A stretch of DNA of 64,000 nt from Oasisia sp. SBJ-2009 (GCA_964017155.1 OZ024866.1:28074605-28138604); one strand, 5' to 3'; shown: positions 49,737 through 62,019, counted from the first letter of the stretch. The notes: generated by a model not told the origin, from the sequence alone. Numbers and translations: made by a program.

Positions 49737-49955
49737 ACTCGACGTAACGACCGAGAGGAGATCCGACGCAAACTCGCGATGGGCTTCGACGAGGATTACT
49801 ACGGAGGAGAGAGGGTGGTGAAGAAGCCGAGTCTCCAGACTCGCCTACAGGGCGGCATGAATCTGCAGATATGCTTCGTCAACGAGGCAGCCCTCGCCGA
49901 CCAGAACGAGGCAGGCGGGGCATCGCTCGATGCCTCCCAGGTGGCGCCATCGCAG
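49737..49955 (+). CDS. SCHIP1: SCHIP1 gene exon F (SCHIP1 signature block)
   Basis: The acceptor is CTCTTACATTTGCAG|ACT and the donor is TCGCAG|GTGGGT, enclosing 73 codons in phase 0-0. The peptide RRNDREEIRRKLAMG matches KNERESIRQKLALG of vertebrate SCHIP1, and [20 protein letters not shown] matches [20 protein letters not shown] almost residue for residue. This is the most diagnostic segment of the family. A second in-phase donor, CCCAG|GTGGCG at 49940, would remove five codons (VAPSQ). SCHIP1 proteins bind merlin/NF2 in vertebrates; the Drosophila homologue acts with Expanded in Hippo signalling. Confidence 0.96.
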
Positions 49956-50957
49956 GTGGGTTTCTTCGGGAAGTCTCCAACATAAATTCTGCAATTTTTT
50001 GTACTTTATTATTAAGTCATTATATTTTATTATTTATTTATTATTTTATTTGATCTATTTATTGCTGATAAGTTTAGCTTATGAACTAGGACTTTTAGAA
50101 GCTTTATTTAATTATCTCTTTATTATCATTTAAAATGTTGTCTTTACGCACTAGTTTAACTGATTATGAATATTTAATACGTATGTGTTACAATGTATTT
50201 TATGCGCCTCAGAGCGGAATATTTTTTTCCGGATATATGGCGCTTTACTAATAACTTATTATTATTATTAAATGACGTTGATTTATTTCAGTTATGTTCT
50301 TTGTTATGGTTGTCATGTGCATTTCATTTTGTATTGTGCAACTATTGGTCTTGTGCTCGCTTCATACAATAAATACGCAGCCCATGAAAATTATGTAATA
50401 ATAATAATAAATATATATATATATATAGAAAATCTTTTGTCCACATTAAAATGGCAATGGTACAGTATTTTAAATACAGTAATATCTGTAATAATACCAT
50501 TGACATTGTCGTATAAAATGTGGCATTTCTTGAATTAATGTCTTATGTGTCATTTCTGGTAAACTATACACATTAGCCATGTTTGCGTTTGACAAGTCAC
50601 ACTGCCACACATGGTTTATATCGTTCACAGACATGTCATATCTATTGTCACATTCACTTATTTTTTAACGATGGTTTGTGTTTCAAAGAGATAACTGATT
50701 TCAAATAGATACGTTAGCTACGCAGCTTATTATTGGTGAAGAGTGACTTTAGTTTTATTTATGAATCATGAGGCATCTTTGCTTTAAAATCACCAGTAAA
50801 GGCAAATTATGTTATATGTTGTATAATTAAAAATGCTAGTAAGGAATTCGTTTATAGATATTCATATCAGTGCATTTTAAAAACAAATAATTACACTACA
50901 AATAATAGTAAAAATACAAAGAAGATCAGGATTGATTTCGGAGAGTCTATGTTGTAG
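49956..50957 (+). other. intron F-G (1.0 kb)
   Basis: AT-rich. It holds a LINE/SINE-type tail at about 50200-50275 (GCGCCTCAGAGCGGAAT, then GGATATATGGCGCTTTAC, then ATT repeats) and a short (AT)n at 50410-50426. Confidence 0.6.
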
Positions 50958-51131
50958 CCGACGGAGCCGGCGCCACCTGGTGGGGCAGTGGCGCCACCTG
51001 TGGGCCACACCCAGGCTGCAGCTCGGAGCGAGAAGAAGACGAAGAAGAAGAAGAAAGAAGCGATAGAGGACGAGGACCTTGTCACGAGACAGGCCCGACT
51101 GCAGGCGGAGGCCACCATGGCCCTGGCTCAG
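50958..51131 (+). CDS. SCHIP1: SCHIP1 gene exon G
   Basis: The acceptor is CTATGTTGTAG|CCG (an in-frame TAG lies just before it, so the frame is not open through the intron). The donor is GCTCAG|GTAGGA. There are 58 codons in phase 0-0. A proline/glycine/alanine-rich start is followed by a basic run (RSEKKTKKKKKEA) that could be a nuclear-localisation-like or membrane-charge patch. DEDLVTRQARLQAEATMALA follows, matching [20 protein letters not shown] of vertebrate SCHIP1. Confidence 0.94.
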
Positions 51132-51337
51132 GTAGGACCATCAGTTAGTCTTTTCCATTATCGTCAGGTGTCGAAACAGTGGTAGTCTGGTAGTCCGAGG
51201 ATTACCAGAAACTTGGTCGGACTACCAAAGATGATGACAGCAGTAGTCCCATGGAATACCACAACATTTGGAAATATTTTTCAAATTTTTTTTTGGGTCA
51301 TATTATTTGGCTTAAATCTACGCCACATGACTACCAG

Positions 51338-51400
51338 ATATATCTGGGGACTACCAGATATATCTGGGGACTACCAGATATATCTGGGGACTACCAGATT
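51338..51400. repeat. 20-bp tandem GACTACCAGATATATCTGGG
   Basis: Three full units and a partial one. The unit includes the palindrome CCAGATATATCTGG, so each copy can form a hairpin. Confidence 0.9.
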
Positions 51401-51529
51401 TCCCAACTAAGTAGTCCTGCTGACTATAAGAAATTCTGGAGTTATTTCTATCCCTGATTGTCTTCCCAAATTTTGGAGTTCTTGTGTCTGGTTATTGTGA
51501 TTAAAAAAGGTAAGTTTTTATATACACTG

Positions 51530-51835
51530 TAGCCCAGTATCCAGTCCTCAGGATTGATCAAAGTGCTTTACACTTTACTTCCCTGGCAGACCTGTTCAGC
51601 CAGACACCATCTCGACTTCTCTGGGAAGCATCCAGCCGTATGCTGCAATTGATGTGCATACACATATCCACCACTGTCTATAGCCAGATGCTCATTTATA
51701 AAACAGCTGAGTGAACTGGAGCAATGTAGAGTGAAAAACTTGCCCAAGGTTTTATCACTGCAGCACAGGATTCGAACCCGGGTCCTCTCAGTCGAGAGTC
51801 CAAAGTTCTACCCCTGAGCCACTGCACTCTACAAG
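51530..51835 (-). mobile_element. tRNA-derived SINE, copy B
   Basis: On the minus strand the head is AGTGGCTCAGGGGTAGAACT with box B GGGTTCGAATCC at 51772-51783 (complement), followed by CTTGGGCAAGTTTTTCAC and the common body and tail (GGATACTGGGC near 51535). Opposite orientation to copies A and C. Confidence 0.85.
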
Positions 51836-52169
51836 GTTAGGTTATTGCTCTGTGTTAGGCATATGTATGTGGCTAGTTAGAGAGTTGTCGAACTTAGGTT
51901 TTTAGAATTTTCCTACACTAGAGTTACTCCACTATGTGTAACACACACACATCTACTCTTTGTGTGTGAAAGGAAAAAAATAGAATTTGTAAATATAAAA
52001 ACACATGGTTACTAAAGTACATTATGCTAGGATAAAATAACAAATGGTTGATTCTCGTTCAAATGATGACAAAGGAGTTAAATATTGTATAAGAGTATAT
52101 GTCTTACTATATGACATAAAACAAAGCCTTTAAATTTGCCATTTTATGGAAACTCCCGAGCTGCATCAT

Positions 52170-52800
52170 ACATAACTGACCTACTAATTCGTTACGATCC
52201 GACCCGTGCGCTACGCTCCGTGGACGCCCGCCCACCTGCTGGAGGTTCCTCGATGCAGACTGCGTACGCAGGGAGAAAAAGCATTTTCCAGTGCTACTCC
52301 ACGGCTCTGGAACAAACTGCCGCTTGCCATGCGTGCCACAGACTCCCTCAGTTCTTTCAAGAAGCAACTGAAGATATTTCTGTTTAAAAGAGCATTTTCA
52401 CTTTAAAGGAACAATTTTATAATATCCGAACATTTGTAATATGTACTATTTATCAACTATTTTATTATTATTTTTTAATTGTAATATAATTAACTATTAT
52501 TTATTTTTAATATCTACTATTGTTAATATATATTATTTATCAACTATTATATTATTATTATTTTTTAATTGTAATATAATTAACTATTATTTACCAGTTT
52601 TAGTATTTTATTAAGACTAATATTAGTTATTTATATTGACATTTTTTACTGATCTATTTATTTTACAACTACGTCTCTATTTTTTATTTTAAGGTAAACT
52701 GTATATTCATGTAAAGTGTAATGCGCCTCTGAATGGTTTTATTGCTAGAGATATGGCATAGACAAATACTGTTATTTATTATTATTATATTTATTATATT
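52170..52800 (+). mobile_element. LINE 3' fragment with TTATT-type tail
   Basis: The + translation contains RYAPWTPAHLLEVPRCRLRT, GEKAFSSATPRLWNKLPLAM and SFKKQLKIFLF, the ORF2 C-terminus of CR1/L2-group elements (A-F-S-x-A-x-P-x-L-W-N-x-L-P followed by F-K-x-x-L-K). An AT-rich 3' UTR follows, ending AATGCGCCTCTGAATGG, then an (ATT)n run near 52770. The phrase TTATCAACTATTTTATTATT is duplicated within it at about 52450 and 52536. Confidence 0.75.
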
Positions 52801-53154
52801 ATTTATTCCTGGTTTGGATTTGTTGCTCTAGCGCAACTTCATTCGTGGTTTTGGCAGAATCTAGTCCAGTGCAGTCATACAGTGTGTGTAAATAACCTGA
52901 GAACACTGTTTTCCATGACTGATATTACAATTCTGCCCCTTGCAGAATTTCCAGAAAACAAACTTTCCAAGCAGGCACAGTGACAGCTCCCATTTAATGT
53001 CAATTTGTTAATGGTTCATCAGACTTGTGATTTCAGGATAGTTGTCATAGTGCATAATACATGTGTACATGCATATTTTATAGTTATTAATTTTTTTTTG
53101 GGGGGGGGGCAGAATATGGCCTTTAACTCATATACATAAAAGCCAATAGAGATA

Positions 53155-53325
53155 TTTTTATGACCTAAAATGAACTACAAATACATGTGTATAACCCATT
53201 TACACCCATTTTCAAGGCATAACTGACAATATCTATGATTTTAAGACCTTTTTCGCTCCTTAATTGTTTGATAATTCTTCTATTCCCCAATGATGGGTGG
53301 ATGGGTCTCTGCATAATAAAGCTCA
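53155..53325 (-). mobile_element. hAT-like MITE, copy 6
   Basis: On the minus strand it begins GAGCTTTATTATGCAGAGAC and keeps the GGGTGGA and AGGAGCGAAAAAGG segments and the ATTGTCAGTTATGCCTTGAA block. It is shorter than copy 4 at the 3' end. Confidence 0.65.
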
Positions 53326-54909
53326 TCTGATAGATAATGTGTATTTATGACATGTACTACAAAACATGTTTTGATTGAAAAATCAATCACTTCTCAGAGT
53401 TGGTAAGATTGATAGTCTGTCATAATTAGATCCGGTTCAGCATGGTGTGATTGTGTCTTAATCATCGTTAGGCAGAGCACATATAAAAAGTTGTTAGTTC
53501 AATTAGGGCATGTTTGTGACATTTGTACTAAACAACTCGGTTTCTATGAGTCAAAATTGTTTTTCTTCAGTACACGTGTGAGTATAACCTTTTATCTAGT
53601 TAAGTAGATGTATGTTGGAAAATAGAGATGTTTCGGGAAATGTACAAAAGTAGTTTTGAAAATAAGTATTATTCCATTAAATTGGGGGCTGTAAAATAAA
53701 TTGCATGTACCTGTTGATGATAAATTGTTGTATGAGTATGAGACTTTTGGACACAGAAATATTCCCAGACCACTGACATGGATTCAGGAAAAATGCAGCT
53801 GTTATATAGGGTAATGAATACTATTTAAGTAAGTTTGCACTAATGTTGATAGAAATCTTCTCATTTACAATACAAATTGAATAGATCATTCTGCTGGGTG
53901 CCTAATTTCGCGTGACAGACCACTCACTCATTCACCGTGTTTCGCTCACTTTCAATTTCCAAAGCTTCCTGTAATCGATGTAAATGTAAGATTTTTTTCA
54001 ATTTACTTCATTAATAGATATTTCTGTGCAATAACAAACACACAATACTCTATTGCAAACGGCAGGGATTACAGAGTTCAAGAAATCATTTGTTTATCAT
54101 AAATATAAAAGTGAAATTAAATTACAATAATTTATAACCAATGCTGAATGGGGAATACCCCTGAGTGATGTCACGTTTGGAAATTTCCTAAACTGATTCC
54201 TGTGCAGATACAAATCGCTATGCAGAGTGATTAAATTCACCAAAGTCACATGACAGAACTCTTTCAAACTCAAAGCAACTGTACATACATATAACTGTGT
54301 TTATTGTAGGAAATAATGACAGCTTTGCTGACGGAATGTGTATGTATCTATGCGTTATTATTTCATGCATATTAATGAGCACTGAGTAATGTAGTGATTG
54401 AAGTTCTTTATTGGTTATAAATTGTTGTAGTGTAATTTTCTTATTTTCAGCATGCATACAAATGATTCATTGATGTATAAAACATCTACCATACACATGT
54501 CCAATAGGGCACCATATTGTTGCTTTCGTGCAGAAATATAGTTTAATGAAGTAAATAAAGAAATTCACATTGATTAGGTAGGAGCTACATGTGTACTCAG
54601 ACCAATTGCTGCCAGAGAGTAACGACTTATGTTTGGGCAGTGGCTGTTTGTGCAATTCAACCCCCCCCCAAGAAAGAACGACCGGTCCTTGTTTGTATCT
54701 TGTAGCAATTGTTTTAATGACGTTAACTATCAGTACTACCGTTGGATTAATGAGTGTTGATGCTTGGTGATATAAGTGGATCAAGTAGCAATGTCTTATA
54801 GATAGATCTTGAATTTCACAAACTATTCACATGTTCAAGTGTAATTTATATCAAAGTTTGCAGTATTGTAAAGATTACATTTGTAGTCATAATGGTAGTC
54901 TTAGTTCTT

Positions 54910-55060
54910 TCCTCAACAGGGTTATTTCATATTAAATCTGGTTTCAACTGGTTTAATTCATATTAAATCCGGTTTCAACTGGTTTAATTCATATTAAATC
55001 CGGTTTCAACTGGTTTTATTCACATTAAATCCGGTTTCAACTGATTTCATCCATATTAAT
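54910..55060. repeat. 31-bp tandem repeat, about five units
   Basis: The unit contains TTCATATTAAATCCGGTTTC followed by AACTGGTTTAA. The outer units are diverged. Confidence 0.9.
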
Positions 55061-56739
55061 TTGTTTATTTATTGCAAAATGTGTAAGGATCGATTAACTG
55101 AAAGTAATATCTGCAATCAGCTAAATACAACACTGTGTACAGTGTACTTCAGTTTAAATACATACAGAATAGCGTTGGGTTATTATATCTGGTAGCCGCA
55201 AGCCAAATTTCAAACTACCATTTTCCATTTGGTTTTCTGAGTTTGTTGGTTACACAGTTGTGGTGAGAATAAGGAAAGTCAAAATAGAAACACAAGCATA
55301 ATCAATCACGTAATGCTTTCATATGAACATTTCACATTTCATTATCACCTGAATTTATGTTGGGTATAACATAGAAAAAGATAATTATAGGCTGCGTAGT
55401 TTATTAGAGGTTCTCACAATGCAGAAATAAGTTTGGCTGTCAGGTTTCATTTTTTACACGATGAATTTCAAATGAGACAAGCCTGAAAAATCTAATTTCG
55501 TAGGCGCCTTTAATATTGCTGCTTGATTTTTGATGGAGTAGCACATTGCCAAAGTAACTTGCTAGACAACATGAATAATAGAATGTTTTTTAATTGCTTC
55601 AAGAAAGAAACGTTTGAAGCTAGAAGACCCATTACATGTTGGCATGACATAGAAACATTAATATTGTTGTTAGATAAAATAAATATCCAAGTATTTAGTG
55701 ATTTGTGCTCATGTAGCTAGATAGGTAGAGGTAAGGCACAGATATATTGGCGCCAGTCAGCACTGTAAAAATTACTTGTTTTTTTGTCGTTATTTTGTAG
55801 TTTACCCTGACTTTAGTTCTGTAATTGGGCCAACAGCCAAAGCATGACTAAACATATTGAAGATGCGTTTACTAATTTAGCTGGGAAAACAAAGTGGGTA
55901 TAGAGTTGTGAGTTTGTGAAACGGAATAATGTCTAGAGTTGGATTCCACGGGTCTTTAAAATTATACCCCATTTATTGAAAAATCACCAGTGGTGTGTGA
56001 TTTCTTGTTGAGTAAAATAAAAAAATTACAAAATTGTTTGACAGTTTTTGATTGGTGCAGACTAAACCTGTGTTACTTAATATCCAGTTGACCAAGGCAT
56101 GTCTTAAGTGAGCTATGAAACAACAGTGAAAAGTGTGGCCAGGAACTATTTCACTAAGATAGAGATACCTCTTAAGGAAAATCCATCTTTACACAAAATC
56201 CACTGTTAAATAAGAGGTTTTTAAAACACAAATACCCATTACCATATTATTACTGTGGACACTATTTCCATGACACACCAGTGACGTCATACCTCTGGCA
56301 CGTAATGGTGTTGACAGTTTTCGTGTAGTCAATATCACTGTTAAGTATCAAAGTTGATTTTAGGAGCAAAATTGGGTTTAAGAGCTCTTAAGAATGTTAC
56401 TGAAATGAGATGAGATGAGATGACAGTTTAACACTTCTCTTGTACACAGACAGTGTTGTGTATGGTTGAACTGCATTCTCACAGAGCCGTGGCGACGTGC
56501 TGGGAAGCCACACACTAGGAACTGGGCATTATTGTATGTCTGCTTGGCACATTTAGAAGATAATCAATGCCCATCTCCGCCAGTTCCGCATTGAAGCGTG
56601 TGCAATTTCAGCCACTCCAGTTGACCCTAATTCTGTTTATATATAACAGTAGTAGCTGTTCTTTATTTTATAGGGGCATGTCATTATATGTAATTAATTT
56701 TTAGTCTAGATAGTCGTGCTACATCAACTGATAACTAGA

Positions 56740-57075
56740 GCGCAATGGCTCAGGGGTAGAGCTTCGGACTCTCAACTACGAGAACCCGAGTTCTAATCCT
56801 GTGCTGCAATGTTAAAACCTTGGGCAAGTTTGTTCACTCTATATGGCTCCAGTTTACTCACCTGTATAATTGAGTACCTGGCTATAGACAGTGGGGGATG
56901 TGTGTGCAAGCAGCCTTCGCACATTAATTGTAGCATATGGTTGGATGCTTCCCAGAGAAGCCGAGATGGTGTCTGAGTGAACAGGTCTGCCAGGGAAGTA
57001 AAGTGTAAAGCGCTTTGAACGGTCCTGAGGACTGGATACTGCGCTATATAAAAACTTACCTTTATTTTTATTTAT
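56740..57075 (+). mobile_element. tRNA-derived SINE, copy C (best tRNA-like head)
   Basis: The head begins AGCGCAATGGCTCAGGGGTA (box A) with box B GAGTTCTAATCC, then CTTGGGCAAGTTTGTTCAC, GGATGCTTCCCAGAGAAG, TGAGTGAACAGGTCTGCCAG and AAAGCGCTTTGAACGGTCCT. The tail is TGCGCTATATAAAAACTTAC with a T-rich end. Confidence 0.88.
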
Positions 57076-57366
57076 TTTTTTCACTAGTTAGTCTACATAC
57101 AGATGTATAGCCTATAGGTAACTATTAGCTAACATGCACTTGACCTACTGTCTACTTCGTGCGTGTCGTCTCTGGTCGTCTTTTTAACTGCACATGACAG
57201 TGGGCCCAGATTCGGAGTAGAATCTCGGTCCCGTCAAATCTCAGCCCACGACACTGGGATTAAGCTCTGGCTCAGAGGGACTACATCACCTAGAAACGAT
57301 TTCGCTTTGGCACTTGTCAACGAAGTAATCCTGATGTATTAACTGCCTGTTGTGTGGTTTATGTAG

Positions 57367-57438
57367 GTCAGACCGATGGCTCACATGCAGCTGGAGGTGG
57401 AAAAACAGCTACGGAAGAAGTCTCCTATCGCTGAAATT
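57367..57438 (+). CDS. SCHIP1: SCHIP1 gene exon H
   Basis: The acceptor is TGGTTTATGTAG|GTC and the donor is GAAATT|GTAAGT, enclosing exactly 24 codons in phase 0-0. RPMAHMQLEVEKQLRKKSPI aligns with [20 protein letters not shown] of vertebrate SCHIP1. It is near-invariant in the family, so the exon call is very secure despite its small size. Confidence 0.96.
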
Positions 57439-57838
57439 GTAAGTGTACAAATCCCCATTGTTTCGGTAGCGATGGAAATGCAGGGTTTCAGGTCAAAAGC
57501 CACATTTTTATTTGGTTCAAATCATGTCAAAATATTAGTTTAAACACGTGTTGAGCGAGGGCACTAATTACACTAAAGTGCGACAAATCTTATCAGCGGT
57601 CCAGAACAATTGCAAGAAAATATGCATGATGTTATATCAACATTCGATTCACATCTGTGTAATATGTGGTATGACCTTAACGTCTTGAGCTAACTTTTTC
57701 CACGGTGGTTCATAAATTAATCCTTGAATGTTTCACACCAATGATGTAACTTATTAAAAAGGCATAATGTTAGCATACCGCACATATGCACCCATGCATA
57801 CACGCATGCACACACACACATATGCACGCACGTGCACA

Positions 57839-57840
<2 letters not shown>

Positions 57841-57923
<83 letters not shown>

Positions 57924-57935
57924 CACACACACACA
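57841..57935. repeat. (AC)n microsatellite
   Basis: About 47 AC units with one AAAC interruption near 57907. Confidence 0.95.
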
Positions 57936-58474
57936 AGATTTGGGCCATGTTAGTAACATTCATACGTTTATCACAAAAACAGAAAATGAATTTCGCACCA
58001 ACCAGCATTATCTCTCGCACTGTGCAATCTTCAACATTGCAGTTGCATAAAAACAAGTGTCCTAGTGGTCATGTAACATTGAGTTTCTATTATCCTGGGA
58101 TATAAAATCGGTGAAGTAATAAGTTTCTTTTCACACACTAGGTGAGTAAAACTGACAGCTTTCATAAATCCTGCATGGCTCCATGATATTTGCCACATGC
58201 CATTGACGTTAGATTATCCATTACTGGCTCTCGACTGACGTAGTCGGTCTCCCTCTGGGGCTAGACATCACATTCATGGTGGCTACAATGACTCTGGAAC
58301 ATGTCCTAGCACGTTAAACCTCACACGGCCGACAATTTCAAATGTCAACTAACTCACTTTTCATCCGGCTCGCATTTTAGTGTCGCAGACAAACGCTACG
58401 TTTTACACTTGTTGTATGATAAATATAATTTTCTGTAAAGGTTTTGCGGTTTGTTTATTAATTATCTGGGAGTC

Positions 58475-58675
58475 ATTCAGCCACACTGCAATTAATGCAC
58501 AAAGACTGCTTGTACACAAACACCAACCAATGTCTATAGCCAGGTACTCATCCAAACAGGTGATAAACCAGAGCAATGTGAAATAAGTGAACTTACACAA
58601 GAGTCACAGCACATGATTGGAACCCGTGTTCTCTCAGTTTTGAGTCGAGTTCTGTCGCCACTGCTCTGCAGCACT
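58475..58675 (-). mobile_element. tRNA-derived SINE, copy D (decayed)
   Basis: On + it reads GTCATTCAGCCACACTGC (start of this copy), TGTCTATAGCCAGGTACTCA and GATTGGAACCCGTGTTCTCT, then a head ending CACTGCTCTGCAG, all recognisable from copy B in the same (minus) orientation. It lacks the tail. Confidence 0.65.
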
Positions 58676-58690
58676 TCCTGAATGTTGCAG

Positions 58691-58808
58691 GTTGGGATAC
58701 CTGGCGTGGGAGACGGAACGAGAGTTCGGTTTGGAAGGCAGCGACTCGAGCAGATGAACGTGGCTCGACTCCAAGTGATCCTCAACGACCTTCACACGCA
58801 GATTGAAA
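58691..58808 (+). CDS. SCHIP1: SCHIP1 gene exon I
   Basis: The acceptor is TGAATGTTGCAG|GTT and the donor is TTGAAA|GTACGG, enclosing 39 codons plus one base. The start (VGIPGVGDGTRVRFG) is poorly conserved. The end, MNVARLQVILNDLHTQIE, matches MTIGQLQVIVNDLHSQIE of vertebrate SCHIP1 and begins the C-terminal coiled coil, known in vertebrate SCHIP1 as the part that oligomerises and binds merlin. Confidence 0.95.
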
Positions 58809-59189
58809 GTACGGGCAGTGTGTTTTGATTGATTTGTCTGTCAGGCAGGATTCTGTGAACGGCGTTGTGCTGGGTGTGACAAGTAACAATCACCAATGAA
58901 TCAGTATATATAATATATATATATTATATAAATTATATTAATACCCTGCTGATGCTTATACTAGCAGAGACCTGAGCTTGTTTGCTACAATAAATAAACA
59001 AGATTTCTTATTGTTGATAAAGATCATTTAATAAATGTATCCAGGATGTATACAAATTCCTCAAGACAATATACAGTTAGTAAATGACAATATTAGCAAA
59101 GGTGGGGTGTTCAAACAAACTTTCCCCACCAGGCCTCTTGTAACAGAGGCCCCACCCCCCACTTATGTTAAGCATAGACTTCACAATAA

Positions 59190-59236
59190 AATAAGATTAT
59201 ATATATATATATATTTATATACATTTATATACATAT

Positions 59237-59296
<60 letters not shown>
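59190..59296. repeat. (AT)n plus (AC)n microsatellite
   Basis: A short TATA/CATA run, then about 29 AC units. The 12-base flank AAGATTATATAT on the left and ATAATCTTTTAT on the right are roughly inverted, so the array lies in the loop of a weak palindrome. Confidence 0.85.
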
Positions 59297-59297
<1 letters not shown>

Positions 59298-60029
59298 ATC
59301 TTTTATTGTGAAATCTAAACTTAATATAATCATTTAAAAAATTAAATAATTTTTATTTTAAATGACACCTTAGACATATTATAATATTAATTTATTTATT
59401 ATCTTAACATAATAATTTTTAAATATTTTTTTACCATTTTAAAGGACATTTTGGATATATTTAATTGCATAACATAATTATTTTTAAATAGATAATTTTC
59501 TATCTTAAAGCAGATCTTAGAGAATTTTTTTATTAGATCAACACACTAATTTTTTATTTATCAGTTTAAAGATTTATTTATATACCGGTATATTTATTAT
59601 ATATTTATTTTTGTCGTTATTTCATTTTACTGTATATAGGCATTACGAGGCTCAGATTCCAGAACACATTCCTATTTGACATGAAATGTACTTGTATGTT
59701 GAAAATGGCAAATAAAGCTTTATTATTATATTAGACATTGCAACAAATAGCCAACTTGACAATTTATCCACTTAAATTTAGGTGAATGTAAGATTTGGTT
59801 ATTTTTTTTATAAGCTAACATACATTTAGGGGGTCTGATAATATCAGAGAACAAGTTGGAATTCTTTCAAATGTACCATTGTGAAGGTAGTAATATAATA
59901 TATAAAATCATGCCCCATATCTGCATGCGTATTTTTCACTGCCAACATTTGCTCGTCAACCCATGATTTTGCATATCAGTGTACCCCCCCCCATGAGAGC
60001 CACTCTAGCCAATCATTTTAATATCACCA

Positions 60030-61200
60030 ACAGTCGTGACTCATGTGTTATGACCGAAGTCATATCATGACTCATGTATCAGGACAGATGGTATATCATC
60101 ATTCATGTGTCATGACAGATGTCATATCATGAGTCATGTGTCATGACAGAAGTCATATCGTGACTCATGTGTCATGACAGATGTTATATCATGACTCATG
60201 TCATGACAGATGTCATATCATGTGTCATCACAGAAGTCATATCATGACTCATGTGTCATGACAGATGTCATATCATGAATCATGTGTCATGACATATGTC
60301 ATATCATGTGTCATGACAGATGTCATATCATGACTCATGTGTCATGACAGATGTCATATCATGACTCATGTGTCATGACATATGTCATATCATGACTCAT
60401 GTGGCACGACGGATGTCTTATCATGACTCATGTGTCATGACAGATGTCATATCATGTGTCATGACAGATGTCATATCATGAGGCATGTGTCATGACAGCT
60501 GTGATGTCATGACTCGTGTGTCATGACAGATGTCATATATTGACTCATGTGTCATAACAGATGTCATATCATGACTCATGTGTCATGACAGATGTCATAT
60601 CATGACTCATGTGTCATGACAGAAGTCATATCATGACTCATGTGTCATGACAGATGTCATATCATGTGTCATGGCAGAAGTCATATCATGACTCACGTGT
60701 CATGACAGATGTCATATCATGACTCATGTGGCACGACAGATGTCATATCATGACTCATGTGTCATGACAGATGTCATATCATGTGTCATGACAGATGTCA
60801 TATCATGACTCATGTGGCATGACAGATGTCATATCATGACTCATGTGTCATGACACGAATCGTGATATGTATCATATTATGATTAACGCATCACAATACA
60901 TTATTGTATTTTGACTTATGTACCAAAATGTGTGACAATGTATCTCAAAATGTGTCATATTGTGACTCATATCACAGTATGTACCATATTGTGACTCATA
61001 TATCACAGTATATACCATATTGTGACTCATATATCACAGTATGTACCATAGTGTGACTCATATATCACAGTATGTATCATATTGTGACTCATATATCACA
61101 GTATGTACCATATTGTGACTCATATATCACAGTATGTACCATATTGTGACTTTATGTACCATATTGTGACTTATGTTTCACGTTATGTGTCATATCATAT
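60030..61200. repeat. 31-bp minisatellite with recurrent TGACTCA and TGTCATGACA
   Basis: From 60030 to 60860 a 31-bp unit (ATGACTCATGTGTCATGACA followed by GATGTCATATC) recurs about 25 times with point changes and occasional loss of half a unit. From about 60960 to 61180 a related 31-bp unit (TATTGTGACTCATATATCAC followed by AGTATGTACCA) recurs about seven times. TGACTCA (AP-1/CNC-type consensus) occurs more than twenty times in total, and TGTCATGACA is a perfect 10-base palindrome. Confidence 0.93.
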
Positions 61201-62019
61201 GAGGGTGTCATATATCATTACAGCCAAGTTGGGTTGTTACCTTTCTGCCATATCACGCCTTTAAAAATGGTTGTAAATGTTTTACCATCACAAATACAAG
61301 AAATGGGAATAAGAAAACAGTATTCATATCCGTCACAAAATGATTAATGCATACAGAGTTCACAAGAGCTGAACCGAATTCTACAACAACCTCTGAGGAA
61401 ACATAAACTGCTTGCCAGACTCACCAGTCACTGTTACCGCAAGACTAATCAATAGGCACAGCGAATTCGTTAACATTATGTCTTGTACTTAACTAATGAC
61501 TGCTATTGATCTGGTTAAAGAGACAGTTGTCAGTAGGCTCATGTTCACTGACGTTATCTGTGTTTCCATCTCTGGTAAAGACAGTGCTCAGATGCTTTGA
61601 AAGAGAACGGGGCGCCTTCGTCATCAACTTCCTAGCCACATGATGTATAATAATGTTTATTTTATATAGTTCAGTATGTGGTTGCTGCACAAATGTCCCC
61701 TTAAATAATTTTTTACACATATGTCATGCTAATTTTAAATCAAATATCTTGTTCATTATTGGTGACATCCACTGACAAACTACTACTTAAATCTTTGACC
61801 AGACGCAGAACAAAATCAAGTGCAGTCCACCTGTGTAAAATAAAATACAAATCATACATTCACTGGTTACCTGACCTTATTTTCGTGTCAATTCTTTTTC
61901 TGACTTGACAATTTTGGTAGTGTTTCTTGTGTTTAGATCTGAATTAGGACAAACTGATAGACTACGTTTGTATGTGAACACGGAAATGACACAGCATTGG
62001 GTGACATTTGTTTATTTAG

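Larger units (their letters stand above)
51132..57366 (+). other. intron G-H (6.2 kb)
   Basis: Contents: 20-bp tandem (51338-51400), SINE copy B (51530-51835, minus), LINE fragment (52170-52800), MITE copy 6 (53155-53325, minus) with a G run at 53100-53109, 31-bp tandem (54910-55060) and SINE copy C (56740-57075). 53330-54900 and 55070-56730 show nothing recognised. Confidence 0.7.
57439..58690 (+). other. intron H-I (1.25 kb)
   Basis: It contains (AC)n at 57841-57935 and a decayed SINE (about 58475-58675, minus) whose head ends about 15 bp before the acceptor. The rest shows nothing. Confidence 0.65.
58809..62019 (+). other. intron I-J (3.2 kb)
   Basis: It contains (AC)n (59239-59296), an AT-rich retroposon-like stretch ending AATAAAGCTTTATTATTAT near 59730, and the 31-bp TGACTCA-containing minisatellite (60030-61200). 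61200-62019 shows nothing recognised. Confidence 0.65.

Noticed and set aside
56740..56820. tRNA gene at the SINE head
   Set aside because: The tRNA-like region continues into a repeat body shared by four copies; it is a SINE promoter, not a functional tRNA.
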